Origin: Chitinophagales bacterium
GTDB lineage: Bacteria > Bacteroidota > Bacteroidia > Chitinophagales > Chitinophagaceae
DNA: 64,000 nucleotides
NCBI GenBank assembly: GCA_020636505.1
Contig: JACJXR010000011.1
Span: 8,957 to 72,956, forward strand
Direction: 5' to 3'
In this document: piece after piece, positions 32,973-42,122 of the stretch
How positions within the stretch are numbered: the stretch's first letter is position 1
How the letters are laid out: every line of letters starts with the position of its first letter
Position numbers and translations under genes: made by a program
The notes under the pieces: model-generated
Told to the model about the DNA's origin: nothing
The model's input: the letters and a program-made list of their open reading frames with translations, nothing else
Database searches by the model: none

Positions 32973-34983
32973 GTTGGTAAGCACGAACTTGATAATAAGA
33001 AAGGCGGCATTGCTTATGGTGATGCTGTTTTCTTTTACGGCCGTGCATGCTCAAGTGACGGACACCCTCAAAGGGGTGGAGATAAAGGATGAAAAGCCAA
33101 AAACCTCCAACGACGAACGCATAAATACCTATTCGCAAGGTCAGTTGGTATATGCAATAGATACTGTAACACTGAAACAATATCAGTTTCAAAGTATGGC
33201 CAACCTCTTGTCGCAACAAGTACCTGTGTTCGTCAAGTCTTATGGTATCAACAATGTGGCCACGCTCAACTTCAGAGGAGCATCCGCCGCACAGTCGCAA
33301 GTATACTGGAATGGTATACCCATCAGCAATGCTGCGTTGGGTATATCCGATGTGTCTCTTTTGCCAGTATCTCTGATGAATAAGGTGAATGTGATTTATG
33401 GCAGTTCATCCGCATTGTGGGGAAGTGGTAATGTTGGTGGTGCTTTGTTGGTGGAGAACGATCTGCCCGACTTTGACACCGGAGCATTCTCTCAATCCAT
33501 ATCGGCAGTGATGGGTAGCTTCGGCAATTATCGTGCAGGGTTGAAGTCTGCACTAAGTACCAATAGGTTTGTAGCAAGTGCCAATGTGTTTGGACAAACC
33601 ATGAACAACGATTTCCGATACAAAGATGCAGACGACAAGGAGCAAACAATGACCAATGCCAAGATGCAGAGCGGAGTGGGTTTATTGCAAGCAGGTTACA
33701 AACTCAACGATAAGAACACATTGTCGTTCAGAGGATGGTATCAGCAATATTATCGAGAGATACCACCTGCTTTGTTCGAGTCTGCGTCTGCAAAGAATCA
33801 GCGCGATGAATCGTTGAGGCTTTTACTGAATTGGAAAAGAAATACAGACAAGAGCATCTATTATGCGAAGGCTGCATATATCCGCGACTTTATGTGGTAT
33901 AGAGACAGCCTTATCTCCGTAGAGTCCAAGAACATCACCGATCAGGTATATGTGGAGGCAGGCATCAAGAGGAGTACTTTCGGAGCGAAGGACAATAACT
34001 ACTTGATGATATTCATACCTGTGCAATTGTCTCGCATGGATAGGTTGAGTGTAGGTGATACTAAAACACAAAGCAAGTATGCATTGGCTGCCGCATATGC
34101 TCGACAATTCGGTACACGCGTGCTATTGTCTGCACAAAGCAGGGCAGAGGTGGTGGACAACAACGGATATATATTGCCCGGTATCAACGCGACTTATTTA
34201 CTACATAGCAGGTATAAGTTGAGGGTGACACTACGTGCCAATGTGCAGCGTACTTATCGCGTGCCTACACTCAACGAGTTGTATTATAGCCCGGTGGAAA
34301 TCCTAACCTGAAACCCGAAAAGGTTGGAATGAAGATGTGGGTTATTCGATAGTATTGAGGAGGTCACGAGGGAGTGTATATCATGCAACGAATGACAGCT
34401 TAAAAACCGTAGAGGTTTACAATCTTTCTCATATCAGGTTTGAACATGACTTGTCGGTGTATAACAGAGTGATCAACGATTGGATACTTTGGTTCGGCGG
34501 CGCCATATGGACACCTCACAATATTTCCCAAGTACATAGCAGAGGGCTGCAAACCGAGAACGCATTGAAATATGTGGTCAATAAAAATCTTGAGTTCAAA
34601 TTGGGTGTGAACGGCTCTTATACTTTGGCCACCACCATGTCTAGCTATATACCCAACGATGGTAGTATCGGCAAGCAGATACCGTATACCCCAAGGTTCA
34701 TGGCGCAATCAAATATCGGTTTCAAGTGGAAAGATATCTATCTCAACTACAACCATACTTACACAGGAGTGCGCTACATTACCACAGATGAGTCATATGG
34801 TTTGAAAGAATACACTTTAGGTAATATCCAACTACTCTATGCCAAAGATGTTCAAGGTCATATATTACAACTCACCGCACAGTGCAACAATGTGTGGAAT
34901 TCGGAGTATGTCGTGGTCAACGCACGCCCCATGCGGGCATCAATTGGTTGGTGGGATTGAGTTTCACCTTCTCCACTCCATAA
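32965..34983 (+). pseudogene. btuB: BtuB-like TonB-dependent corrinoid receptor, broken by three single-base deletions
   Basis: The start is ATG 32965 with signal peptide LLMVMLFSFTAVHAQ. A plug domain (NNVATLNFRGASAAQSQVYW, YGSSSALWGSGNVGGAL) and the barrel follow. The first frame stops at 34311 and the next runs from about 34337 to 34960. Homology-like reading resumes if one base is restored at each of about 34293 (CCGG to CCGGG, giving SPGGNPNLKPE), 34322 (AAAAGG to AAAAGGG, giving KGWNEDVGYS) and 34934 (ATGCGGG to ATGCCGGG, giving ARPMPGINWLVGLSF). The corrected protein would have 673 residues and end at 34983. The family imports cobalamin and related corrinoids with TonB energy. Sequencing error is the likeliest cause of the breaks. 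Confidence 0.87.
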
Positions 34984-35038
34984 CTATAATATAACAGAAA
35001 AAGTTAATTGTCAATACCTCAAAGTATTAGTCGAAACG

Positions 35039-35046
35039 TATATTTG
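35039..35046 (+). promoter_or_regulatory. Promoter -7 box of the cytochrome c gene
   Basis: TATATTTG matches TAnnTTTG and lies 37 bases before the ATG at 35084. It suggests the cytochrome is not part of the cobalamin operon. Confidence 0.5.
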
Positions 35047-35083
35047 TATGCGTAAAACTGTGTATACCTCTAATTAACGAATT

Positions 35084-36060
35084 ATGAAAAAGTGCTTAAG
35101 TGGCTGGGCATTATTGTCTTGGTCATAATCATATTCATTGGAGCCTCTTTCTATTACGTCTTCAATATGAAGCCCGATGTGGGCGATGCTCCCGATCTTA
35201 CTGTTGAGTTGACACCCGAACGCATTGAGCGTGGAGACTATCTGGCCAATTCGGTTTGTGTGTGTATGGACTGTCACTCCACTCGCGATTGGTCGCAATA
35301 TGCTGCCCTGATAGTTGAAGGTACATTCGGTGGAGGCGGTGAGCGTTTCGACAGAACAATGGGTTTCCCGGTAACTTCTATTCAAAAACATCACGCCATA
35401 TGGTGTTGGTGATTGGACCGATGGAGAGTTGTTCAGAGCCATTACCACAGGTGTGGACAAAGACGGCGAACCTCTCTTCCTGTTATGCCGTATCATTATT
35501 ACGGTCAACTTGCCGAAGAGGATATCTATTCCATTATAGCGTATGTAAGGAGCTTGCCTTCGTTGAAAACGGAAGTGCCTGCACGCGAAGTGGATCCTCC
35601 GATGAACATCATCATGAGGTTGATACCGCACAAAGGCGAACCAAGGCCTGTACCACAACCTGAAGATAAAGTTGCTTACGGTGAATATATGACCTTGGCT
35701 TCGGGCTGTATCGAGTGTCATACTCCTGTGAACGATAAGGGACAAATATTTACAGATTCAGCGTTCTGTGGTGGCAGAGTCTTCGATATGCCATTCGGTA
35801 CACTAAGAACGCCAAACCTCACTCCGCACAACACAGGTTTGGGTATGTGGAACGAAGATCTGTTCGTAAGTAAGTTCAAGCAATATCAAGACTCCAACTA
35901 TCATTCTCCTACATTGGATATGATGAATGGAGATTTCAACACCATCATGCCTTGGATGATGTACAGTACAATGACAGACCGCGACATCAAAGCCATATAT
36001 GCTTATTTGCAAACCGTTAAGCCGATAGAGCACGAAGTGGTGAAGTTCACCAAGAGGTAA
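35084..36060 (+). pseudogene. Membrane-anchored diheme cytochrome c, broken by four single-base deletions
   Basis: From ATG 35084 the frame is lost at once because an A-run has five instead of six bases (35087-35091). Reading also needs one base added at 35370 (CCCGG, restoring FPGNFYSKN), 35384-35388 (a five-A run that must be six) and 35479 (TTCC to TTCCC, restoring LFPVMPYHYYG). The corrected product would have 326 residues: an N-terminal membrane anchor (LKWLGIIVLVIIIFIGASFY), a first heme site CMDCH and a second heme site CIECH in ASGCIECHTPVND. Such proteins carry electrons in the periplasm. All four defects are in short base runs. Confidence 0.82.
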
Positions 36061-36085
36061 GTAAAAGACTATTGTGAAATAAGAG

Positions 36086-36112
36086 AAAGGGCGGATGTAT
36101 TTCCGTCCTTTT
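36086..36112 (+). terminator. Rho-independent terminator of the cytochrome c gene
   Basis: AAAGGGCGGA (36086-36095) pairs with TCCGTCCTTT (36102-36111) with one G-U, followed by TTTC. It lies between two convergent genes and may serve both. Confidence 0.82.
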
Positions 36113-36123
36113 TTCATTGAAGG

Positions 36124-37083
36124 CTATTCTATTTCATCACCCTCATTTATCCGGTTAAGGTATTCGGGGTATGCGACATTTACAGGCAGCAACAGTAAGT
36201 GGCATCTGCCACGGTGGGCTATTTGCTCTACAGAGGTGAGTTCCACATGATCCTTCATGTAGTATGCTTTGTAGCTGTTGGTTCTGCACCATTCCAATAT
36301 CAGCCCCGCATTCTTCACCATCGGCATTTCCTCAGGTCCGTGCATCTCTATCAAGAATACCGATACTTGTTGTGTTGCCAATTTAGTTGCGCCGCCTAGC
36401 ACAAAGCTCTCTGCCGCTTCTACATCCACCTTTATCAAGTCGGGTGTTATGCCCGTCATGTCCACTATATCGTCTAACATCATGGTCTCCACCATGGAAT
36501 ATGCGTTCACCATTCCCGCACTGTCTGCATGGCTGCTGTACATGCTGCCTGCTGAGCCTGTACCTAAGGTGAAGAACTTGACATGTGCTCCCGAGCTGTC
36601 ACTTACAAAGGCATTGATGTATTGCTTGTTCTTACCCAATCCGTTTATCTCCAAGTTGGTTTTAGCGACTGCTATGGCATCTGTATTAGGGTCTACCAGG
36701 AGTATGCTTTTATCGGGGTTGTGTATGCAAGCCAGTATGGCCGAGTAGCCAACATTGGCTCCTATATCGAATATTTGCTCATATCGTTGCGATAGGGCAT
36801 ACCACCAAGCGTCATCCTTATCGGCTTTTTTGTTAATAATGCCCGTGTACAGCATCATCTCCTTGCCCAACAGATGCACCTGCTCAAATTTCGGCTTTTG
36901 ACCGAAGAGTTTGAGTCTGTATGCAGATATGAGTTTTCTAAGGTTCACAAAATCAATGATATAGGGCAAAAGTAGCATATTAACCCATAAGATGGATATA
37001 CGCAGCTCTTTTGCATGAAAATAATGGTATATCTGTTTGTGGCAGTGTATCTTAGCAGCGGAAACAAGTTTATTGTTAATCAT
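36124..37083 (-). CDS. FkbM family SAM-dependent methyltransferase
   Basis: A 319-residue protein. The SAM-binding core is IFDIGANVGYSAILACIHNP (motif I), SILLVDPNTDAIAVAKTNLE (acidic end of strand 2) and DLIKVDVEAAESFVLGGA, the FkbM signature. FkbM enzymes O-methylate sugars or polyketides and are common in surface polysaccharide loci. The first 60 residues are unlike the family and hydrophobic (ILWVNMLLLPYIIDF), so translation might begin at a later ATG. It is a single gene between two convergent or divergent neighbours. The acceptor is unknown. Confidence 0.85.
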   Translation of the reverse strand: MINNKLVSAAKIHCHKQIYHYFHAKELRISILWVNMLLLPYIIDFVNLRKLISAYRLKLFGQKPKFEQVHLLGKEMMLYTGIINKKADKDDAWWYALSQRYEQIFDIGANVGYSAILACIHNPDKSILLVDPNTDAIAVAKTNLEINGLGKNKQYINAFVSDSSGAHVKFFTLGTGSAGSMYSSHADSAGMVNAYSMVETMMLDDIVDMTGITPDLIKVDVEAAESFVLGGATKLATQQVSVFLIEMHGPEEMPMVKNAGLILEWCRTNSYKAYYMKDHVELTSVEQIAHRGRCHLLLLPVNVAYPEYLNRINEGDEIE

Positions 37084-37164
37084 AATTTAATTAGTAGCGG
37101 CATATACCCAACTATTCTGTATCTTATACAGTCTTATAGTTTGTGAATCAATAATACCCGTTAC

Positions 37165-37740
37165 TTGCCCATAGCTTTGGCATACAACATACCCGGACAG
37201 GCCAGTGAGTTGGAGATACTCATAAATGGTTGCGCTAAGAATGACAGAGCGTGCCAAGAGCAGCTGTATAAGATGTTCTATGCAAGAATGATGGGAGTGG
37301 TAAGAAGGTACATTGATCACTATGAACAGGCCGAAGAAGTCCTGAATAACGGTTTCCTCCGTGCATTTCAGAAAATAGGCCAATATAATTTTCAAGGTTC
37401 TTTTGAAGGTTGGTTGAGGAAGATAGTTTTCCATGCGGTGTCAGATTATGTGAAGCAGAACACGCGGTACAATGAGAAGATAGTATTGGTCGAAAAAGAC
37501 GAATACATTCACAAAGACCATGCAGACAAGCTTTACTACGATCAATTGCTGGAGTTGGTACAAGCGTTGCCCGATGCAACAAGGTCGGTGTTCAACATGT
37601 ACGTGATGGAAGGCTTCTCGCATAAGGAAATAGGGAAAATGCTCGGAATAAGCGAAGGAACCTCGAAATGGCACTTGTCTGAAGGCAGGCGAATGCTGAA
37701 AGAAAAAATTGAAAGACTGAAACTACATTATAAAAAGTAA
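37165..37740 (+). CDS. ECF-type RNA polymerase sigma factor
   Basis: A protein of up to 191 residues with no ATG near its start. TTG codons at 37165, 37177 and 37210 are available. A perfect -7 box TAGCTTTG at 37172-37179 would put transcription start near 37186 and favour TTG 37210, leaving 176 residues beginning MEILINGCAKNDR, which fits the family. Region 2 is EQLYKMFYARMMGVVRRYID and FEGWLRKIVFHAVSDYVKQN. Region 4 is LPDATRSVFNMYVMEGFSHK and IGKMLGISEGTSKWHLSEGR. It lies 11 bases before its presumed membrane partner, the standard sigma/anti-sigma arrangement. Confidence 0.9.
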   Translation: MPIALAYNIPGQASELEILINGCAKNDRACQEQLYKMFYARMMGVVRRYIDHYEQAEEVLNNGFLRAFQKIGQYNFQGSFEGWLRKIVFHAVSDYVKQNTRYNEKIVLVEKDEYIHKDHADKLYYDQLLELVQALPDATRSVFNMYVMEGFSHKEIGKMLGISEGTSKWHLSEGRRMLKEKIERLKLHYKK

Positions 37741-37751
37741 AATTTATCCGC

Positions 37752-39617
37752 ATGGATAAAAACATGATCAACATTGATGATTTCATGAGACAGCGGTTGA
37801 GCGGCGCTGAAGGGCAGGGACAGCCCGATGCGGCGTGGCTCAAGATGAAAGACCTGCTGGATCAAGAAATGCCATCCAGAAGAGTGCCGATAGGCTTCAA
37901 CTGGAAGCGAATGTTCGGCTACATAGCAGGACTGGTATTATTGGCTGCCATTTCCGTAGGAGGATACCAAGTATTGGAATCCACTTATTCCAACGGAGAA
38001 GTAGCGGCAAACAATCCCAACAACAGACCAAGCTCCAATGCACAGTATGGAGTGGCAGGCTTGGTTGAGAGTCAAATGCCGGGTGCGGAAGCTCCTGCTG
38101 AGGCTGATGATGCCAACACGGCTGCCGTTGAAAATACGTCTGTGAATACTCCTGTGAACACCCACAATGCTCGTCCAAGCAACAATAATGTAGTCAAGTC
38201 CCATACAAACATTCCTACAACACCTAATGTAAACACAACCAACAGTAATTCCAATAAACAACTGAATAACAATAAAATAGACGCTGTTGTTAAAAGTGAT
38301 GCTGCAAATGCGAAAGCCGCTCAAAAGGCTGATGCATCAAGACCTCAACAACAAGCAAATCCTTTGAACAATACAGCTTCGGGTACAATCGCCGCGAGTA
38401 CTTCTCCAAGTGTGAACAAAGATGTGGTATCAGGTATAGAAGGTGCCAAAAACAAATTGGCTGAGGAAATAAACAACACCAATAAGAATGCAAGCAATAA
38501 ACCTGCAAATGCCAATCAAGGTGGTAAGGGATTACCTACTGCCGAGGTTGCTCAGGTAGAGCCAACCAAAGAGCCGGCTCAAAACGACGATATTATTGAG
38601 AAAGTACCTATCAAGAAGATAGTAAGGCATGAAACTTATACCGAAGACGGTAAGTTGAAAATGGATACCATCTTTAACGGTAAGGACGAATTGGAAATAA
38701 GAAAGCCAAGACAAGAAAAAGGTGCCCTGGCTATGGCAGGTACTGTTGAGCAGAACGTAACTGCCAACACAGAGCTTATGCCTCAAGCTGCTGCTAGCAG
38801 CCAAGCAGGTGAGGAAGCCAAAATGGAACGTCTGTCCGATCATCGAGTTAAGGTTAAGAAAGCTAAGAAGAACAAGAATTATAATCCAAACAGGTTCGAA
38901 GAAATGGTACAGAACACCAAGTACCGTATGGGACAAGTGAAAGTTTACCCGGGTATTGTGGGTGGCTTGAATGCGGCTGTATCTTCAAAACGTGTTATGG
39001 GTCTTCAAGGTGGTCTTGCTTGCAACATATCTGTCAGCGACCGTTGGAGCATACTTACTGAAGCCAAGTATATTCACCGCTTCAACAGCAGCTCGAACAA
39101 CCTACAGAACGACTTCATCACGAATATCAACTCGAAGTATGTAAACAACACCAAGGTGTACACTTACGATTCGGTTGAGCACTATTACAACTTCAGCAGT
39201 TACGGTAGTGTGGAAATGCCGATAGCACTTAGCTATGACGTTAAGCATTTCAACTTATTCGGTGGTGCCAACTTGAGGTACAACTTCAATATCAAGAACA
39301 TTGCTGAAATAGAGCAAGTACACCTTAAGGAAACATCAGGTGTATCAAGCAATAACGACTTTGAAGCAAGAGCATCGGGTAAGAGAGTATTGTTGAGTGA
39401 CTTTGGTTCTACATTTAATGTTGGATACGTATTCGGTGTGGGTTATCAAGCCACTCCTGCATTCAGATTGGATCTGAGATGTACTCAACCGTTGTGGAAC
39501 AATGCCAAAACATCTGGTCAGAAAGAATTGTCCAGACAACTATACAATACGCCTCAGTTGCAGTTCAACGTAATGTACCGTTTCAGCAGCAACAGGCCAT
39601 ACAAAAAGAATCAGTAA
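37752..39617 (+). CDS. Anti-sigma-like membrane protein fused to an outer membrane beta-barrel
   Basis: This 621-residue protein begins with a short cytoplasmic part (MINIDDFMRQRLSGAEGQ) and one transmembrane helix (MFGYIAGLVLLAAISVGGYQ, about residues 49-70). A long Asn/Ala/Pro/Thr-rich linker follows (about 85-290), then a charged region, and finally about 220 residues of beta-barrel-like strands starting near YPGIVGGLNAAVSSKRVMGL and ending LQFNVMYRFSSN. Inner-membrane helix plus flexible linker plus barrel suggests one chain spanning both membranes. The operon position after an ECF sigma factor points to sigma control. The anti-sigma activity is inferred from context. Confidence 0.8.
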   Translation: MDKNMINIDDFMRQRLSGAEGQGQPDAAWLKMKDLLDQEMPSRRVPIGFNWKRMFGYIAGLVLLAAISVGGYQVLESTYSNGEVAANNPNNRPSSNAQYGVAGLVESQMPGAEAPAEADDANTAAVENTSVNTPVNTHNARPSNNNVVKSHTNIPTTPNVNTTNSNSNKQLNNNKIDAVVKSDAANAKAAQKADASRPQQQANPLNNTASGTIAASTSPSVNKDVVSGIEGAKNKLAEEINNTNKNASNKPANANQGGKGLPTAEVAQVEPTKEPAQNDDIIEKVPIKKIVRHETYTEDGKLKMDTIFNGKDELEIRKPRQEKGALAMAGTVEQNVTANTELMPQAAASSQAGEEAKMERLSDHRVKVKKAKKNKNYNPNRFEEMVQNTKYRMGQVKVYPGIVGGLNAAVSSKRVMGLQGGLACNISVSDRWSILTEAKYIHRFNSSSNNLQNDFITNINSKYVNNTKVYTYDSVEHYYNFSSYGSVEMPIALSYDVKHFNLFGGANLRYNFNIKNIAEIEQVHLKETSGVSSNNDFEARASGKRVLLSDFGSTFNVGYVFGVGYQATPAFRLDLRCTQPLWNNAKTSGQKELSRQLYNTPQLQFNVMYRFSSNRPYKKNQ

Positions 39618-39640
39618 AAGGTAGTACGATACGAATCACT

Positions 39641-39670
39641 AAGCCGCTATGACTCCATAGCGGCTTTTTT
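39641..39670. terminator. Bidirectional terminator between the barrel protein and QPT transporter
   Basis: AAGCCGCTATG (39641-39651) pairs perfectly with CATAGCGGCTT (39656-39666) over a four-base loop, followed by TTTT. The stop codon of the minus-strand transporter lies inside the stem. Confidence 0.88.
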
Positions 39671-40423
39671 CATTTCTTCTGCGGTCTCTTTACCCAGATA
39701 CCTGTCAATACGATTTTCTGCAAGGTATATGACAGGTGTGAGTATCAATGCCATAAATGCTTTGTAAGAATAGTTGACAAGTCCAATTGCCAATACACGT
39801 TGTATACTCCAATCGCGACCAATATGGAAGGCTATGAACAGTACAATGAAGCTATCGATGAATTGAGACACCAATGTGGAGCCGGTGGCACGTAACCATA
39901 CTTTCTTCTCGCCCGTAGCCTTTTTTATCTTATGAAACACCCATACATCCAACAACTGGCTTACAAGAAACGCTACAAGGCTACCTACTATAATCCACAT
40001 ACCTTGCCCGAATATGCTTGAAAATGCGGTTTGCATATTCGGGATGCCGTTTTCTTTTTGGCTACCAATCCAAAAGCTTTCTTCTGCAGGTACTTCTATG
40101 GCCAAATAAAACATCACAAAAGCATAACTGATAAGCCCAACTGCTATATATGATATACGACGTACGGCTTTGGGACCGTAATATTCGTTCACGATATCCG
40201 TCATTACGAACTCCAATGGCCACAGTAAAACGCCACAAGTAAGCGTATAAGTGAGTCCATCTTGCCCAAGCAATGAAAAGGGGTTTGGCGTAAGCCCAAA
40301 CAACAGTTCCAGTGAGAATAGCTTGGTGCCTATACATTCTGCTATCAGTGCATTTGCTACAAAAAAACAGGTGAGTATGACAAATAGCTTTGTCGGTTTG
40401 TTTTTAAGAATATAGTGTACCAT
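39647..40423 (-). CDS. Queuosine precursor transporter (YhhQ/VUT family)
   Basis: A 258-residue protein with six or so transmembrane helices. It contains VANALIAECIGTKLF, EFVMTDIVNEYYGPKAVRRI and LVSQLLDVWVFHKIKKATGE, and VSQFIDSFIVLFIAF, the conserved acidic and aromatic segments of the queuosine precursor transporters (formerly DUF165). They import preQ0/preQ1-type bases. Together with tgt at 15566 this suggests that the strain salvages the precursor; no queuosine biosynthesis genes are in the window. Confidence 0.92.
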   Translation of the reverse strand: MVHYILKNKPTKLFVILTCFFVANALIAECIGTKLFSLELLFGLTPNPFSLLGQDGLTYTLTCGVLLWPLEFVMTDIVNEYYGPKAVRRISYIAVGLISYAFVMFYLAIEVPAEESFWIGSQKENGIPNMQTAFSSIFGQGMWIIVGSLVAFLVSQLLDVWVFHKIKKATGEKKVWLRATGSTLVSQFIDSFIVLFIAFHIGRDWSIQRVLAIGLVNYSYKAFMALILTPVIYLAENRIDRYLGKETAEEMKKAAMES

Positions 40424-40477
40424 ACCTTAGTATTACGGTACAAAATAGCCACAATCTTTTTAGTTGGAGAAAAACAA

Positions 40478-40996
40478 TCAGAATATGTTATCCCAATCGC
40501 TGTCTGTGGTATGGGAGAAAGAATCATCGTACTCGTCGATGATGTCGTTTTCCAACTCGTAATAATTCCAGATGGTGTTCTTGTCGTCTTTGAAGATGCG
40601 CTCACCAAGACAACAGAAACCGAATGATTTGAGTGTGGCATCCATATGACTGCCATCTATCGCTCTGGCACAAAGTTTATCGATACCAAGGTTGTTGAAT
40701 GCTTCGTCGATAACCAATCCCAATATTTCGGTGCTTTCAGAGAAGTTGTCAGAATCGGATAGTGAGTAAAGGAATGCTTCAAACAGTTGAACATCCTCAA
40801 GATAATTAAGCCCTGCAACGGCTACAGTATCACCCGTTTCATTGTGAATGGCCCATATGTTCAGGTCCACTACAGGGTCGTTGTTTGTTTCTTCGTTTGA
40901 AAAGTTGATGTGAGGTTCTATCAATATTCCTTTCAACAATTGTTTGTCGTGCTCGCTGATGGGGAGAAAGCTGTACTTGTTATTTTGGATGCTCAT
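40478..40996 (-). CDS. GNAT-like protein, substrate unknown
   Basis: A 172-residue soluble protein. The order of segments resembles a GNAT acetyltransferase: WAIHNETGDTVAVAGLNYLE, then LGLVIDEAFNNLGIDKLCAR, DATLKSFGFCCLGERIF and WNYYELENDII. However, the usual Q/RxxGxG/A acetyl-CoA loop is not evident where it should lie, so catalytic activity is doubtful. The tail is acidic (DEYDDSFSHTTDSDWDN). It stands alone between the transporter and the pseudo-receiver gene. Confidence 0.55.
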   Translation of the reverse strand: MSIQNNKYSFLPISEHDKQLLKGILIEPHINFSNEETNNDPVVDLNIWAIHNETGDTVAVAGLNYLEDVQLFEAFLYSLSDSDNFSESTEILGLVIDEAFNNLGIDKLCARAIDGSHMDATLKSFGFCCLGERIFKDDKNTIWNYYELENDIIDEYDDSFSHTTDSDWDNIF

Positions 40997-41163
40997 AACC
41001 TCTGTTTTTGGGTGCGTAAAGATACGAAATATGTTTGAGTATTGTAATGTTTATCTTCTATTGAGCTAATTGTTAAAGTATTGTCATATTATGTATTAAA
41101 TCGGATTAATCACCAAACCTTTGGCACGATTTTGACGTATATAATAGTATAAATACAGCTGTT

Positions 41164-41562
41164 ATGCGTTTAAAAGTATTATTAACCGGAAAAGACGAAA
41201 ACGCTCAAATCCCAGATGCGGAGATGTTGAGGGACAGAGGGTTTTTGGTATACAGGTGCGAGGAAGAAGTTGTTGACGACATGATTGACGAACTGCACCC
41301 TGACATTTTGATAATCAATCCTTTGGAAAAGGATAATTCAAGTACTAGCCTGTACAACAGATTGTTGAGCAGCATCAAATACGCAAGGCTTCCATTGATA
41401 TATACTTTGTCTGAAGACGATGTTTATTTGGTGAACCGCAAGCGTACCGCCATAAGAGGTATGAGGAATTTCATAGTGGACAATATCATCGACGGTATCA
41501 AAACCGCCTTGGCAAGTAGCAAAAACAACAACCGTGAGCTTGGCTTTAAGCTTGCAGGCTGA
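41164..41562 (+). CDS. Pseudo-receiver (degenerate response-regulator) domain protein
   Basis: A 132-residue protein with the alternating strand/helix pattern of a CheY-like domain: MRLKVLLTGKD (strand 1), GFLVYRCEEE, HPDILIINPLEKD (strand 3), LPLIYTLSEDD (strand 4) and GMRNFIVDNIIDGIKTALAS (strand and helix 5). The acidic pair after strand 1 is missing, and the phospho-acceptor position at the end of strand 3 holds Asn52 instead of Asp. It should therefore not be phosphorylated in the normal way. There is no output domain. The fold call is from pattern only. Confidence 0.6.
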   Translation: MRLKVLLTGKDENAQIPDAEMLRDRGFLVYRCEEEVVDDMIDELHPDILIINPLEKDNSSTSLYNRLLSSIKYARLPLIYTLSEDDVYLVNRKRTAIRGMRNFIVDNIIDGIKTALASSKNNNRELGFKLAG

Positions 41563-41564
41563 TA

Positions 41565-41972
41565 TTATTTCTTATCGATAGAGTACTTGCCCGGTCCCAA
41601 AAACAAAAGTCCAAGAAATACCACTGCCAATTCTATTGCATGAGAAGCGCCCATGATTCCATCTCCCGCATTCAGGTGCTTGAAAGCAGCAAAAAACATT
41701 GTAATAAACAATAAGAGGCTCGTCCAACGGAACATAAGGCCAAGTACCAACAATGCGCCTCCTATTCCTTCTGCAAACGAGGCCATGAATCCCCAAAACA
41801 CAGGGTAGAAGTCAATACCTGCATCAACCATAACCTTACCAATCTTTTCCCACTTTTCAGGTCCTCCTATCAGCTTGGGATATCCATGCAGTACCATCAT
41901 GATACCGACGCCTGCTCTCATGACCAACAATCCGAAGTCTTTGTATTTGCCTAAACCGCTCAATAATGCCAT
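41565..41972 (-). CDS. DoxX family membrane protein
   Basis: A 135-residue protein with four transmembrane helices. GLLVMRAGVGIMMVLHGYPK, FAEGIGGALLVLGLMFRWTS and ASHAIELAVVFLGLLFLGPG are the standard DoxX segments. The family is related to a thiosulfate:quinone oxidoreductase subunit in archaea, but its role in Bacteroidota is not settled. Its stop lies two bases from the stop of the convergent pseudo-receiver gene. Confidence 0.9.
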   Translation of the reverse strand: MALLSGLGKYKDFGLLVMRAGVGIMMVLHGYPKLIGGPEKWEKIGKVMVDAGIDFYPVFWGFMASFAEGIGGALLVLGLMFRWTSLLLFITMFFAAFKHLNAGDGIMGASHAIELAVVFLGLLFLGPGKYSIDKK

Positions 41973-42013
41973 ATAGTATAGTTAAGAAGCTAAAATACGG
42001 GATTTCCGTTTCT

Positions 42014-42048
42014 TAACGACTTGTTAGTAGGTTGCTAACCTCCTGTTA
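42014..42048. promoter_or_regulatory. Two tandem TAAC-N5-GTTA inverted repeats
   Basis: TAACGACTTGTTA (42014-42026) and TAACCTCCTGTTA (42036-42048) lie 22 bases apart in the divergent region between doxX and the aminotransferase. The first copy and its right flank strongly resemble 46212-46234 upstream of another gene. Protein-binding function is inferred. Confidence 0.4.
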
Positions 42049-42122
42049 TTCAGTTCGTTTTTTTCGGTTGCAGCAATGTGTAAATCTATATTTGAACTGT
42101 TGTAATTCGAAAAGTAAAGAAC

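Noticed and set aside
34293..36060. Two adjacent genuine pseudogenes
   Set aside because: All seven defects are single missing bases in or next to short runs, and family sequence is intact between them, so local sequencing error is more likely; the genes are still listed as broken as given.
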